Origin: Mycolicibacterium goodii
GTDB lineage: Bacteria > Actinomycetota > Actinomycetes > Mycobacteriales > Mycobacteriaceae
Length of the DNA: 64,000 nucleotides
Direction of reading: 5' to 3'
Assembly (NCBI RefSeq): GCF_001187505.1
Contig: NZ_CP012150.1
Location: 310,001 to 374,000, forward strand
The notes beneath the pieces were generated by a model that saw only the letters and a program-made list of their open reading frames with translations, searched no databases and was not told the origin of the DNA. The translations under genes and the position numbers were made by a program. Positions 18,758-26,918 of this stretch are shown one piece after another; the stretch's first letter is position 1; the number at the start of each line of letters is the position of its first letter.

Positions 18758-19537
18758 GTGAACATCCGTCCGCTGCGCCAGTCGGTGCGGCCGAGTCCGA
18801 TCTTCCTGGTCGTCGTCGCGGTGACCGCGGCAGGCGGCGTGCTGGCCTGGATCGCCGCCGACACCGTCAAGCCACTGTCGTACGTCGGGGTGTTCATCCT
18901 GGTCGTCGCGGGCTGGCTGATGTCGCTGTGCCTGCACGAATTCGGCCACGCCTACACCGCATGGCGGTTCGGTGACCACGGGGTCGAGGCGCGCGGCTAT
19001 CTGACGCTCAACCCGCTGAAGTACACCCACCCGATGCTGTCGCTGGGCCTGCCGGTGTTGTTCATCGCGCTGGGCGGCATCGGGTTTCCCGGCGGCGCGG
19101 TGTACGTCCAGACGCACTGGATGACGGCGCGGCAGAAGACGATCGTGAGCCTGGCCGGGCCCGCGGCCAACCTGGTGCTTGCGGTGCTGCTGCTCGGGCT
19201 CACCCGGGCGTTCTGGGACCCGATGCACGCGGTGTTCTGGTCCGGTATCGCATTTCTGGGTTTCCTGCAGGTCACGGCGCTGGTGCTGAACCTGCTGCCC
19301 ATTCCCGGGCTGGACGGCTATGGCGCGCTCGAGCCGCATCTGAGCCCCGACACGCAGCGCGCGCTCGCCCCCGCCAAACAGTGGGGCTTTCTGATCCTGC
19401 TGCTGCCGTTGATCACCCCGGCGCTCAACCGCTGGTTCTTCGATCTCGTCTACTGGTTCTTCGACTTCTCGGGGGTGTCGAGCTATCTGGTGTCGGCGGG
19501 CGGTCAGCTCACCCGGTTCTGGTCGGCCTGGTTCTAG
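18758..19537 (+). CDS. M50-family site-2-type membrane protease (Rv0359-like)
   Basis: A 259-aa integral membrane metalloprotease. CLHEFGHAYTAWRFG carries the HExxH zinc motif within a membrane helix, and LPIPGLDGYGALEP is the second zinc-ligand motif (N/D-x-DG). Five to six helices are visible. M50 enzymes cut substrates within or near the membrane; no PDZ domain is present, so this is the minimal form. Length equals that of Rv0359 as remembered. It converges with the next gene, the two stops sharing CTAG. Confidence 0.88.
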   Translation: MNIRPLRQSVRPSPIFLVVVAVTAAGGVLAWIAADTVKPLSYVGVFILVVAGWLMSLCLHEFGHAYTAWRFGDHGVEARGYLTLNPLKYTHPMLSLGLPVLFIALGGIGFPGGAVYVQTHWMTARQKTIVSLAGPAANLVLAVLLLGLTRAFWDPMHAVFWSGIAFLGFLQVTALVLNLLPIPGLDGYGALEPHLSPDTQRALAPAKQWGFLILLLPLITPALNRWFFDLVYWFFDFSGVSSYLVSAGGQLTRFWSAWF

Positions 19538-20019
19538 AGTTCGGCCAGCACGGCGCGCAGGTGGCCGGTGAGGTTGCCTTCCCCACCGCGGTAGACCGGG
19601 CCGCTTCCGTCCGACAGCAGCATCCGCAACCGTGCCACGCCGTGGGCGCGGATCGGCGCGGGTGCTTCGAGACGTTCCCGGATCTCGTCGAACAGGGTTG
19701 CCGCCGACGCGACGGTGCCGTCGTGCAACGGCAGGCGCGACGAGTACAGCGCCGGGTCCTCGTGCAGGCTGCGCAGCACCTGCCGCAAGGCGAACGCGTA
19801 CGCCCGCCGATGGGATCGGGAGGTCAGCCGGGCGACGTGCACGGCCAGGGCGCTGCCTGGCTGCGGCGGGACGCCGGCCAGCAACTTGCGGTCGTAGCGC
19901 CGCGGGAGCAGCCGTGCAGCCAGCCGTGCCCGAAGTGTGCCGGGTTCGCGAAGACCGGCCGGGGCCGCGTCGTCGGCCGGCCACATCGGCTGCGGAAGTG
20001 CGGTGTTGTCGTGCGTCAT
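19534..20019 (-). CDS. Conserved hypothetical protein
   Basis: A protein of about 161 aa with no recognised family. It is rich in Arg, Leu and Ala, predicted helical, with ARLLPRRYDRKLLAGVPPQPGSALAVHVARL and an LRQVLRSLHEDPALYSSRLPL segment that look like DNA- or lipid-binding helices; there is no signal peptide or membrane span. The start is uncertain: ATGs at 20019 and 20055 both lack a good Shine-Dalgarno site. It has no counterpart that I remember between Rv0359 and Rv0360c, so with the neighbouring zinc exporter it is probably an insertion relative to M. tuberculosis. Confidence 0.6.
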   Translation of the reverse strand: MTHDNTALPQPMWPADDAAPAGLREPGTLRARLAARLLPRRYDRKLLAGVPPQPGSALAVHVARLTSRSHRRAYAFALRQVLRSLHEDPALYSSRLPLHDGTVASAATLFDEIRERLEAPAPIRAHGVARLRMLLSDGSGPVYRGGEGNLTGHLRAVLAEL

Positions 20020-20081
20020 GCCGTGTAGGCCAACGGCAGGCGCATCGGCGGACATTCCTGGCGGGAGGTGATACTTGCGAC

Positions 20082-20104
20082 ATATGCAGACTTCCGCATA
20101 TATT
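20082..20104 (+). promoter_or_regulatory. Metalloregulator-like operator and -10 of zinc exporter gene
   Basis: ATATGC-N8-GCATAT (20082-20101) is a perfect inverted repeat of ArsR/SmtB operator type. Its right arm overlaps the -10 hexamer TATATT (20099-20104), which lies exactly 6 nt before the ATG at 20111, so transcription should start on the start codon. A possible -35 (TTGCGA) is at 20075. Confidence 0.65.
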
Positions 20105-20110
20105 GCGTGC

Positions 20111-21004
20111 ATGGGCGCGGGCCACGATCACAGCCACCACACCGACGCACGGGTGAGCCGCATGCTCGTCGCCGCGGCGATCCTCACCACGTTCTTCGTC
20201 GTCGAACTCGTCACCGCGCTGATGATCAACTCGATCGCGCTGCTCGCCGACGCGGGCCACATGCTCACCGACCTCGTCGCGATGTTCATGGGCCTCACCG
20301 CGGTGTTGCTGGCCCGCCGGGGCAGCACGTCCTCGGCGCGCACATTCGGCTGGCACCGCGCCGAGGTGTTCACCGCGGTGGCCAATGCCGCGCTGCTCAT
20401 CGGTGTCGCGGGCTTCATCCTCTACGAGGCGTTCGAGCGGCTCGGCAACGCGCCCGAGGTGCCGGGCGTGCCGATGATCGTCGTGGCGTTCGCGGGCCTG
20501 GTCGCCAATGCGATCGTCGTGGTGATGCTGCGCTCGCATTCCAAGGACAGCCTCGCGGTCAAGGGCGCCTACATGGAGGTCGTCGCCGACACCGTCGGCA
20601 GCATCGGCGTGCTGATCGCAGGCATCGTCACCGTGACCACGGGATGGCCCTACGCCGACGTCGTGGTCGCGGTCCTGGTGGCGCTGTGGGTGCTGCCGCG
20701 GGCGATCGCGCTGGCGCGGGCCGCGTTGCGCATCCTGTCCGAGTCGTCACCGGCCCACATCGACGTCGAACAGCTGCGCCGCGCGCTGTGCGCCGTGAAC
20801 GGTGTGACGGGCGTGCACGATCTGCACGTGTGGACGCTGGTGCCCGGCAAGGACATGGTCACCGCGCATCTGACCAGCGACGCCGACACCGCCCGGGTGC
20901 TCGACGATGCGAAGGCGGTGCTGACCGCGCACGGTCTCGAACACGCCACGGTGCAGGTGGAACCGCCCGACGCCGCGGGCGACTGCAAGTGTGAGGCGGA
21001 GTGA
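20111..21004 (+). CDS. zitA: Zinc/divalent cation efflux protein (CDF family)
   Basis: A 297-aa cation diffusion facilitator. The N-terminus is His-rich (HDHSHH), helix II carries LLADAGHMLTDL (the HxxxD zinc site), helix V has VADTVGS, and the C-terminal domain (GVHDLHVWTLVPG) is the dimerising zinc-binding domain. The tail DCKCEAE adds two cysteines. It exports Zn2+ (or Co2+) against protons. I recall a SmtB-controlled zinc exporter ZitA in M. smegmatis; the gene context and the palindrome fit, but the name is assigned from memory. A TTG at 20075 with a GGGAGGTG upstream is an alternative start, though the leaderless promoter favours 20111. Confidence 0.85.
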   Translation: MGAGHDHSHHTDARVSRMLVAAAILTTFFVVELVTALMINSIALLADAGHMLTDLVAMFMGLTAVLLARRGSTSSARTFGWHRAEVFTAVANAALLIGVAGFILYEAFERLGNAPEVPGVPMIVVAFAGLVANAIVVVMLRSHSKDSLAVKGAYMEVVADTVGSIGVLIAGIVTVTTGWPYADVVVAVLVALWVLPRAIALARAALRILSESSPAHIDVEQLRRALCAVNGVTGVHDLHVWTLVPGKDMVTAHLTSDADTARVLDDAKAVLTAHGLEHATVQVEPPDAAGDCKCEAE

Positions 21005-21008
21005 CCCG

Positions 21009-21425
21009 CTAGGGCAGGCCCAGTTCGCGACGCGCGGTCGGATCGCAGTCGTCGAGCAGATCCAGGCAGCGCTGGTACTCGTCGGTCTCGCCGATGTCGT
21101 CGGCCGCCCGCGCCAGCGCCGCCACGCACCGCAGGAAACCCTGATTGGGTTCGTGGCTGAACGGCACCGGGCCGAAACCCTTCCACCCGTTGCGGCGCAA
21201 CTGATCCAGGCCGCGGTGGTAGCCGGTGCGCGCGTAGGCGTACGCGGTCACCGCCTTGTCGTCGTCCAGCGCCTGCTCGGCAAGCGTCGCCCAGGCGACC
21301 GAGGCCGACGGGTGGGCGGCAGCTACCACCGCTGCCTTCTCGCCGGCCGCCAGTTCCTCCTCGGCCGCAGGGTCGCCTGGAAGGTAAACCGGGTCTGGTC
21401 CAAGCAGATCACCCATCCGTGTCAT
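21009..21425 (-). CDS. DUF3151-like conserved protein (Rv0360c homologue)
   Basis: A 138-aa soluble helical protein. Visible features are LGPDPVYLPGD near the start, a repeated Ala-rich helix pair (AAAHPSASVAWATLAEQAL and YAYARTGYHRGLDQLRRNGWKG) that resembles a TPR-like arrangement, and a C-terminal DECDPTARRELG-like end. By position next to the Rv0361-like gene it is the Rv0360c homologue, which belongs to the actinobacterial DUF3151 family. Function unknown. The chosen ATG excludes an upstream frame that would overlap the divergent gene promoter. Confidence 0.75.
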   Translation of the reverse strand: MTRMGDLLGPDPVYLPGDPAAEEELAAGEKAAVVAAAHPSASVAWATLAEQALDDDKAVTAYAYARTGYHRGLDQLRRNGWKGFGPVPFSHEPNQGFLRCVAALARAADDIGETDEYQRCLDLLDDCDPTARRELGLP

Positions 21426-21489
21426 GGGCCCATTGTGCACCGCCCGATAAGCTCCACCGGTAGCGACGTACGGGAGGACCGCAAAAGGG

Positions 21490-22287
21490 ATGCCGAATCC
21501 ATCGGAGCCGAACGAGGGCCACACGCCCTCTTCAGAAGACCCGACAGAACCGAGCCGCCAGTCCGCCGACGCGCCCACCGAGAAAGTCACGCTGACGCCG
21601 GATCACGAACCGGCCACCGAGGTGTTCAGCCCGCCGACCGCTCCCGACCACGCGGCGCCACCGGTCGATGAGCGACGCTTCACCGCACCGTCGGGCTTCG
21701 ACGGGTCCACCCAGCAGATCGATACTCCGCCCGACCCGGAGACCGAGGTGTTCGCGCCACCCACCGGCGATCAGAAACCCGTTGCGCCGCAGGTCATCCC
21801 ACCGCGCGACGACACACCCCGCCCGCCCGCGCCCGCGACCGCGCGACGCAGCTGGGGCTGGGTGATCGCGGTGGTGCTGGTGATCGCGGCGCTGGTGGCC
21901 ATCGCCATCCTCGGCACCGTGCTGCTGACGCGTGACTCGTCGTCGGCGGGATCGCAGGAGGATCGGGTGCGCGAGACGATCCAGTCGTTCGACAGCGCGA
22001 TCCAGCGCGGCGACCTCGCCGCGCTGCGCACGATCACCTGCGGGACGACCCGCGACAACTACGTGAACTACGACGAGAAAGCCTGGGCGGAGACGCACCA
22101 GCGGGTCGCGGCGGCCAAGCAGTACCCCGTGGTCGCCAGCATCGACCAGGTGATCGTCAACGGCGACCACGCCGAGGCCAACGTCACGACGTTCATGGCG
22201 TTCGCGCCGCAGACCCGCTCGACCCGCAGTTTCGACCTGCAGTACCGCGACGACGAGTGGAAGATCTGCCAGGCCCCCGCATTCTGA
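21490..22287 (+). CDS. Proline-rich single-pass membrane protein (Rv0361-like)
   Basis: A 265-aa protein with a cytoplasmic, disordered N-terminus of about 120 residues rich in Pro, Thr, Asp and Glu, one TM helix (WVIAVVLVIAALVAIAILG), and an extracytoplasmic domain of about 120 residues with two cysteines. The cytoplasmic part contains two copies of a short motif, TEVFSPPT and TEVFAPPT, each preceded by an acidic or Pro-rich linker, which look like Ser/Thr-kinase or FHA-binding sites. GGAGG lies upstream of the ATG. It is the Rv0361 homologue by position and converges with fba. Function unknown. Confidence 0.8.
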   Translation: MPNPSEPNEGHTPSSEDPTEPSRQSADAPTEKVTLTPDHEPATEVFSPPTAPDHAAPPVDERRFTAPSGFDGSTQQIDTPPDPETEVFAPPTGDQKPVAPQVIPPRDDTPRPPAPATARRSWGWVIAVVLVIAALVAIAILGTVLLTRDSSSAGSQEDRVRETIQSFDSAIQRGDLAALRTITCGTTRDNYVNYDEKAWAETHQRVAAAKQYPVVASIDQVIVNGDHAEANVTTFMAFAPQTRSTRSFDLQYRDDEWKICQAPAF

Positions 22288-22317
22288 GCGGCATGCCGAC
22301 CCGGCGGCCCGGTCCGG

Positions 22318-23355
22318 TCAGCCCGCGGTGACGCTGCGTCCCGCGCTGTGCAGGTCGTTGCAGGCCTCGACGACCCGCTCGGACATCGACGCCTCGGCCT
22401 TCTTCAGGTAGCTGCGCGGATCGTAGGTCTTCTTGTTGCCGACCTCGCCGTCGATCTTGAGCACACCGTCGTAGTTGGTGAACATGTGCCCGGCGATCGG
22501 GCGGGTGAACGCGTACTGGGTGTCGGTGTCGACGTTCATCTTCACCACGCCGTACTTGAGGGAGTCCTCGATCTCGGACTTCAGCGATCCCGAACCGCCG
22601 TGGAAGACGAAGTCGAACGGTTTGGCGTCCTCGGGCAGTCCCAGCTTGGCCGCGGCCACCCGCTGCCCCTCGGCGAGCACCTCGGGTTTGAGCACCACGT
22701 TGCCGGGCTTGTACACACCGTGCACGTTGCCGAACGTCGCGGCCAGCAGGTACCGGCCCTGCTCACCGGCACCCAGAGCGGTGATGGTCTTTTCGAAATC
22801 CGCCGGGGACGTGTAGAGCTTCTCGTTGATCTCGGCCTCGACACCGTCCTCTTCCCCACCGACCACACCGATCTCGACCTCGAGGATGATCCTGGCCGCG
22901 GCCGCGGTCTTGAGCAGTTCCTGCGCGATCGTGAGGTTCTCGTCGATCGGCACCGCCGAGCCGTCCCACATGTGCGACTGGAACAACGGGTTCTCGCCCC
23001 TGGCGACCCGCTCGGCGGAGATCGCCAGTAGCGGGCGCACGTAGGTGTCGAGCTTGTCCTTCGGGCAGTGATCGGTGTGCAGCGCCACCGTGATCGGATA
23101 CCTGGCGGCGACCACGTGCGCGAACTCGGCAAGCGCGACCGCGCCGGTCACCATGTCCTTGACGCCGAGGCCCGAGCCGAATTCGGCGCCGCCGGTGGAG
23201 AACTGGATGATGCCGTCGCTGCCCGCATCGGCGAATCCCTTGATGGCGGCGTTGATGCTCTCCGAACCCACGCAGTTGATCGCCGGGAACGCGAACGAGT
23301 GCGCCTTGGCCCGGTCCAGCATCTCGGCGTAGACCTCGGGCGTGGCAATGGGCAT
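22318..23355 (-). CDS. fba: Class II fructose-bisphosphate aldolase
   Basis: A 345-aa zinc-dependent aldolase of glycolysis and gluconeogenesis. Zinc ligands lie in VALHTDHCPK (HTDH), EIGVVGGEEDGVEAE, NVHGVYKPGN and FHGGSGS, and KMNVDTDTQYAFTRPIAGH binds the substrate phosphate. Length and order agree with the mycobacterial Fba (Rv0363c), the sole aldolase of these bacteria and an essential enzyme. AAGGGA precedes the ATG. It is divergent from the DedA gene 80 nt away and convergent with the Rv0361 homologue. Confidence 0.97.
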   Translation of the reverse strand: MPIATPEVYAEMLDRAKAHSFAFPAINCVGSESINAAIKGFADAGSDGIIQFSTGGAEFGSGLGVKDMVTGAVALAEFAHVVAARYPITVALHTDHCPKDKLDTYVRPLLAISAERVARGENPLFQSHMWDGSAVPIDENLTIAQELLKTAAAARIILEVEIGVVGGEEDGVEAEINEKLYTSPADFEKTITALGAGEQGRYLLAATFGNVHGVYKPGNVVLKPEVLAEGQRVAAAKLGLPEDAKPFDFVFHGGSGSLKSEIEDSLKYGVVKMNVDTDTQYAFTRPIAGHMFTNYDGVLKIDGEVGNKKTYDPRSYLKKAEASMSERVVEACNDLHSAGRSVTAG

Positions 23356-23435
23356 GGCGTTTCCCTTCTGATCCTGTTGGACACGGATTGTCGCAGGTAC
23401 GGGCCGGTGCGGCGGCCCAGGTACCCTTGGGAGTC

Positions 23436-24143
23436 GTGATCGACACCGCCTTACCAGAGGTTACGACCAATCTGGCGCTCATGCCCGACTTCATGGATCC
23501 GCTGAACCTCATCGGATACTTCGGCACCTGGGCCCTGGTCGGCATCCTGGTGGTCGTCTTCGTCGAGTCCGGCGTGCTGTTCCCGGTCCTGCCCGGTGAC
23601 TCGCTGCTGTTCGTGGCGGGCATGCTGGCGGCAGGCACCGCCGCGAAGGGCACCGCGGTCGACGCCAATTTCCAGCTGTGGCAGCTGCTGGTGTTCATCC
23701 CGGTCGCGGCGATCCTCGGCGGCCAGGTCGGCTATGTCATCGGACGGACCATCGGCACATCGATGTTCCGGCCCGATGCCCGCGTCCTCAAGCAGAAGTA
23801 CCTCGACGAGGCGCACGTGTTCTTCGAGCAGCGCGGGCCGTTCGCGATCGTGATCGCCCGCTTCGTGCCGATCGTGCGCACGCTGGCGCCGATCGTCGCG
23901 GGTGCGGCCAAGATGCGGTACCCGGTGTTCACCAGCTTCAACGTTCTCGGCGCGATCGTGTGGGGTGTGGGGCTCACCCTGCTGGGCTACTGGCTGGGCC
24001 AGTTCGAGATCATCCAGAAGCTGCTCGAACCCATCTTCATCCTGATCGTGGTGGCCTCCGTCGCACCGATGTTCATCGAGTGGTATAAGCGCCGCCGCGC
24101 CGCCAAGAAGGCCGCCGCCGCCGACGCCGCTCCGACCAGCTAA
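23436..24143 (+). CDS. DedA-family membrane protein
   Basis: A protein of about 235 aa with the DedA (SNARE-associated) fold: VVVFVESGVLFPVLPGDSLLFVAGMLAA, the conserved FEQRGPFAIVIARFVPIVRTLAPIVAGAAKM region carrying R-F-x-P-x-x-R-T and P-x-x-A-G, and GAIVWGVGLTLLGYWLGQ. Such proteins are lipid flippases or proton-dependent envelope transporters. A long C-terminal tail is rich in Arg, Lys and Ala. The GTG start has GGGAG 4 nt upstream. Its stop overlaps that of the convergent cox-cluster vWA gene. Homologue of Rv0364 by position. Confidence 0.88.
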   Translation: MIDTALPEVTTNLALMPDFMDPLNLIGYFGTWALVGILVVVFVESGVLFPVLPGDSLLFVAGMLAAGTAAKGTAVDANFQLWQLLVFIPVAAILGGQVGYVIGRTIGTSMFRPDARVLKQKYLDEAHVFFEQRGPFAIVIARFVPIVRTLAPIVAGAAKMRYPVFTSFNVLGAIVWGVGLTLLGYWLGQFEIIQKLLEPIFILIVVASVAPMFIEWYKRRRAAKKAAAADAAPTS

Positions 24144-25330
24144 CCCGCGAGCACGTCGAACAGCTCGCGCAGTCCCGTCAGGGTGTGTGCGGGCAGGAAG
24201 TGGTCGCAGTACGGCAGCGCCGCGGCCATCGCACCGGCCCGCGGCGCGTAACCCGGTGCCGCGGCGCGCGGGTTGAGCCAGATCACCAGGTGGGCACGTC
24301 GGCGCAACCGGCTCATGGCGCGCCGCGCCACGTCGGGTGCATCGGCGTCCCAACCATCGGAGGCGATCACCACCACCGACCCGCGCAGCAGGTTGCCGTG
24401 CGGTGCGGCCAGCAGTGCCGCGATCGACCGGCCCAGCCGGGTGCCGCCGTAGCGGTCGTGCACCTTCGCGTCGGCGCGGCTCAACGCGACCTCGGCCGAG
24501 CGGTGGGACAGCGCCGCGGTCAGCCGGGTCAGCGTGGTGGCGAAGGCGAACACCTCCGGATGCGCGCCGCCGCGTCTGCGCACCGCCGCGGCCCGCATGA
24601 GGTGCAGATACACCACCGCGTACGGCTGCATGGAGCCGCTGACGTCGCACACCAGCACGACCCGCCGGGGCCGGGTGCGGCGTCGGGTCCGCGCCAGCCG
24701 CACCGGTTCCCACCCGGTGGTGCGGGACGCCCGGATGGTCTCGCGCAGATCGATCCGCCGCCCGGACGGGTGACGACGATGCCGCAGTGTCCGCCGGCGC
24801 GGCCAGTTCGCCTCGGCGCCCTCCAGCCACGCCCCGAGCCGACGCAGATCGTCCGGGTCGAACCGGTCGAAGGATTCGTCGGCGCGGCCGGCGAGCCAAC
24901 TCGGCGCGAGGTCGGGAACGGCGCGGCCGGCCGGCGGGTGCGCCGCCGCGGTGATCGACAGCGGACGGGTCGCCCACGGCAGCCCGTCGGCGGTGTCACC
25001 GCTGTCGGCGCCGTCGGCGCGCCGCTGCTCCGGCACCCCGGGCGGCAGCCGGCTTGGCTTGCGGTTAGGCGGGTCCACGCCCAGCACGGACTCGGAGAAC
25101 ACCGCGTCGAAGACGGCGTCGAATGCCGGCAGGTCCTCGGCGCGGCTCACCAGTGTCAGTCGCGCGGCCCAGTACAGCGCAGACCGCCGCGCGGGAGCCA
25201 GCAGATGCATGGCCGCCACCAGCGACGACGCCCCGACCGCCGACACCGCGACCCCGGCCGTGCGCAGGCGGTCGACGAGGGCGACGGCGAACGCCGCGAG
25301 GTCGACGCCACGCAGCAGCGCAGCCGTCAT
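24140..25330 (-). CDS. vWA-domain CO dehydrogenase maturation protein (CoxE-like)
   Basis: A 396-aa protein. The N-terminal half is helical with a long Pro/Arg-rich linker, and the C-terminal half is a von Willebrand A domain with an intact MIDAS motif DVSGSM and VIASDGWDAD later. CoxE-type proteins pair with a MoxR AAA ATPase (the gene two upstream) and are thought to help assemble the Mo-Cu site of CO dehydrogenase. The start ATG overlaps the coxG-like stop (ATGA), so it is the last gene of the cox operon. Matches Rv0368c by position. Confidence 0.85.
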   Translation of the reverse strand: MTAALLRGVDLAAFAVALVDRLRTAGVAVSAVGASSLVAAMHLLAPARRSALYWAARLTLVSRAEDLPAFDAVFDAVFSESVLGVDPPNRKPSRLPPGVPEQRRADGADSGDTADGLPWATRPLSITAAAHPPAGRAVPDLAPSWLAGRADESFDRFDPDDLRRLGAWLEGAEANWPRRRTLRHRRHPSGRRIDLRETIRASRTTGWEPVRLARTRRRTRPRRVVLVCDVSGSMQPYAVVYLHLMRAAAVRRRGGAHPEVFAFATTLTRLTAALSHRSAEVALSRADAKVHDRYGGTRLGRSIAALLAAPHGNLLRGSVVVIASDGWDADAPDVARRAMSRLRRRAHLVIWLNPRAAAPGYAPRAGAMAAALPYCDHFLPAHTLTGLRELFDVLAG

Positions 25331-26016
25331 CTGCGTCGCGCGGCAAACGCGTTGCGGACCATACGTATCCGCCCGATCGTGAACAGCAGCGCCGCGAGCA
25401 GGAACGCGCCGAGCACCGGTGGCCCGTACTTCTTCAACGCCTTGCCACCGGCGAGATCGAGCAGGTCGATCGGTTCGGGATCCCCGACCGCCGGTGCCGC
25501 CGCGGCGAGCGTCTCGATCGGCCTCTCGGCGGCCTGCTCGGCGGGCTTTGCGGTGGCACCGGGCTTTTCGCGCTCGCCGGCGAGCTTGGTCTCCAGCGAG
25601 TCGACGAACTGGCCGAGCAGTTTCTCCGACACCTGCTGCAGCATCCCGCTGCCGAACTGCGCGAGCTTGCCGACCACCTTGAGGTCGGTGTCGACGGTGA
25701 CGCGGGTGCAGCTGCCCGCGTCGTGCAGTTGCGCGGTGACGGTCGCCGCGGCGTTGCCGGTGCCGCGGGTCTCCTTGCCCTTGGCGTCGATCACGGCGCG
25801 GAAGTGCTCGCGGTCCTGCTCGACGAAGTGCACCTTGCCGTTGAACTCGCTGGTCACCGGGCCCACCTTCACCTTCACCGCGCCGAGCACATCGTCGCCG
25901 TCGTGCCCGGTGAGCTTGGCCCCGGGCATGAGCGGTACCACCTGGTCGAGATCGGTGAGCAGCTCCCACGCGTCCTCGATCGGCGCGCTGACGGTGAACT
26001 CGTTGGCGATCTTCAT
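25327..26016 (-). CDS. CoxG-like SRPBCC protein with membrane anchor
   Basis: A 229-aa protein. Residues 1-145 form a START/SRPBCC lipid-binding domain (MKIANEFTVSAPIEDAWELLTDL, PGAKLTG, and later KVVGKLAQFGSGMLQQVSEKLLGQFV), then a linker, then one TM helix near the C-terminus (VLGAFLLAALLFTIG) with a basic tail. CoxG proteins tether CO dehydrogenase to the membrane, and I recall evidence in M. smegmatis for menaquinone binding by CoxG; both fit the domain plus anchor seen here. Both ends overlap neighbours as ATGA. Confidence 0.88.
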   Translation of the reverse strand: MKIANEFTVSAPIEDAWELLTDLDQVVPLMPGAKLTGHDGDDVLGAVKVKVGPVTSEFNGKVHFVEQDREHFRAVIDAKGKETRGTGNAAATVTAQLHDAGSCTRVTVDTDLKVVGKLAQFGSGMLQQVSEKLLGQFVDSLETKLAGEREKPGATAKPAEQAAERPIETLAAAAPAVGDPEPIDLLDLAGGKALKKYGPPVLGAFLLAALLFTIGRIRMVRNAFAARRR

Positions 26017-26918
26017 AGGGCGCTTCCTTTCAGGTCCAGCACGGCATCGCGCAGCAGTGCGCTGTCGTCGGGGGTCTTGGCCAGCGCGCCGACCGTGCCC
26101 GGCGCGGCGGGGTCGACCAGGTCGCCGACCCGCAGCGCCACCAGCGCCGCGACCCAGTCGATGGTCTCGGCCACCCCTGGCGGCTTGTCGAGGTCGAGTT
26201 CGCGTGCCGCGCTGACGAATTGCACCGCGCTCTGGATCAGGGCGTCGGTGGCGCCCGGCACGGTGCGCCGCACGATCGCCACCGCCTGCACCCGGTGCGG
26301 GTACTCGATCCAGTGGTACAGGCAGCGGCGACGCAGGGCGTCGTGCAGGTCGCGGCTGCGGTTGGAGGTCAGCACCACGATCGGCGGGCGGGTGGCGACG
26401 AAGGTGCCGAGTTCGGGCACCGTCACCGCGGCCTCGCCCAGGAATTCCAGCAGCAGCGCCTCGAATTCGTCGTCGGCACGGTCGATCTCGTCGACCAGTA
26501 GGACGGGCCGGGTCGGCCCGCGGTGGCGCACGCACTGCAGGATCGGCCGGTCGATGAGGTAGCTCTCGGTGTACAGCGCGGCCTCGTCGAGGTGTTCGCC
26601 GCCACGAGCCTCGGCCAGCCGGATCGACAGCAGCTGACGCTGGTAATTCCAGTCGTAGAGGGCCTCGGCGGCGGTGAGCCCCTCATAGCACTGCAACCTG
26701 ATCAGCGGTGTGTCGAGAACGGCGGCAAGGGTTTTGGCTGCCGTGGTCTTGCCGACACCCGGTTCGCCTTCCAGCAGCAGCGGGCGCCCGAGCGTGACGG
26801 CGAGGTAGATCGCCGTCGCGGTGCCCTCGTCGAGCAGGTAGTCGTTGGCGTCGAACCGCCGGATCACCTCGTCGACGCCGCCGAACTCCGCCACTGCGGC
26901 ACCGGGCTCAGCGGCCAT
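26013..26918 (-). CDS. MoxR-family AAA ATPase (CoxD-like)
   Basis: A 301-aa AAA+ protein. Walker A is [18 protein letters not shown], Walker B PVLLVDEIDRAD, sensor 1 VLTSNRS, and the arginine finger region DALRRRCLYHWIEYPH. CoxD-type MoxR proteins partner with the vWA protein and are needed to insert copper and sulfur into the molybdenum centre of CO dehydrogenase. The gene is in the cox operon, starting 11 nt inside the xdhC-like gene and ending in an ATGA overlap with the SRPBCC gene. Confidence 0.9.
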   Translation of the reverse strand: MAAEPGAAVAEFGGVDEVIRRFDANDYLLDEGTATAIYLAVTLGRPLLLEGEPGVGKTTAAKTLAAVLDTPLIRLQCYEGLTAAEALYDWNYQRQLLSIRLAEARGGEHLDEAALYTESYLIDRPILQCVRHRGPTRPVLLVDEIDRADDEFEALLLEFLGEAAVTVPELGTFVATRPPIVVLTSNRSRDLHDALRRRCLYHWIEYPHRVQAVAIVRRTVPGATDALIQSAVQFVSAARELDLDKPPGVAETIDWVAALVALRVGDLVDPAAPGTVGALAKTPDDSALLRDAVLDLKGSAL

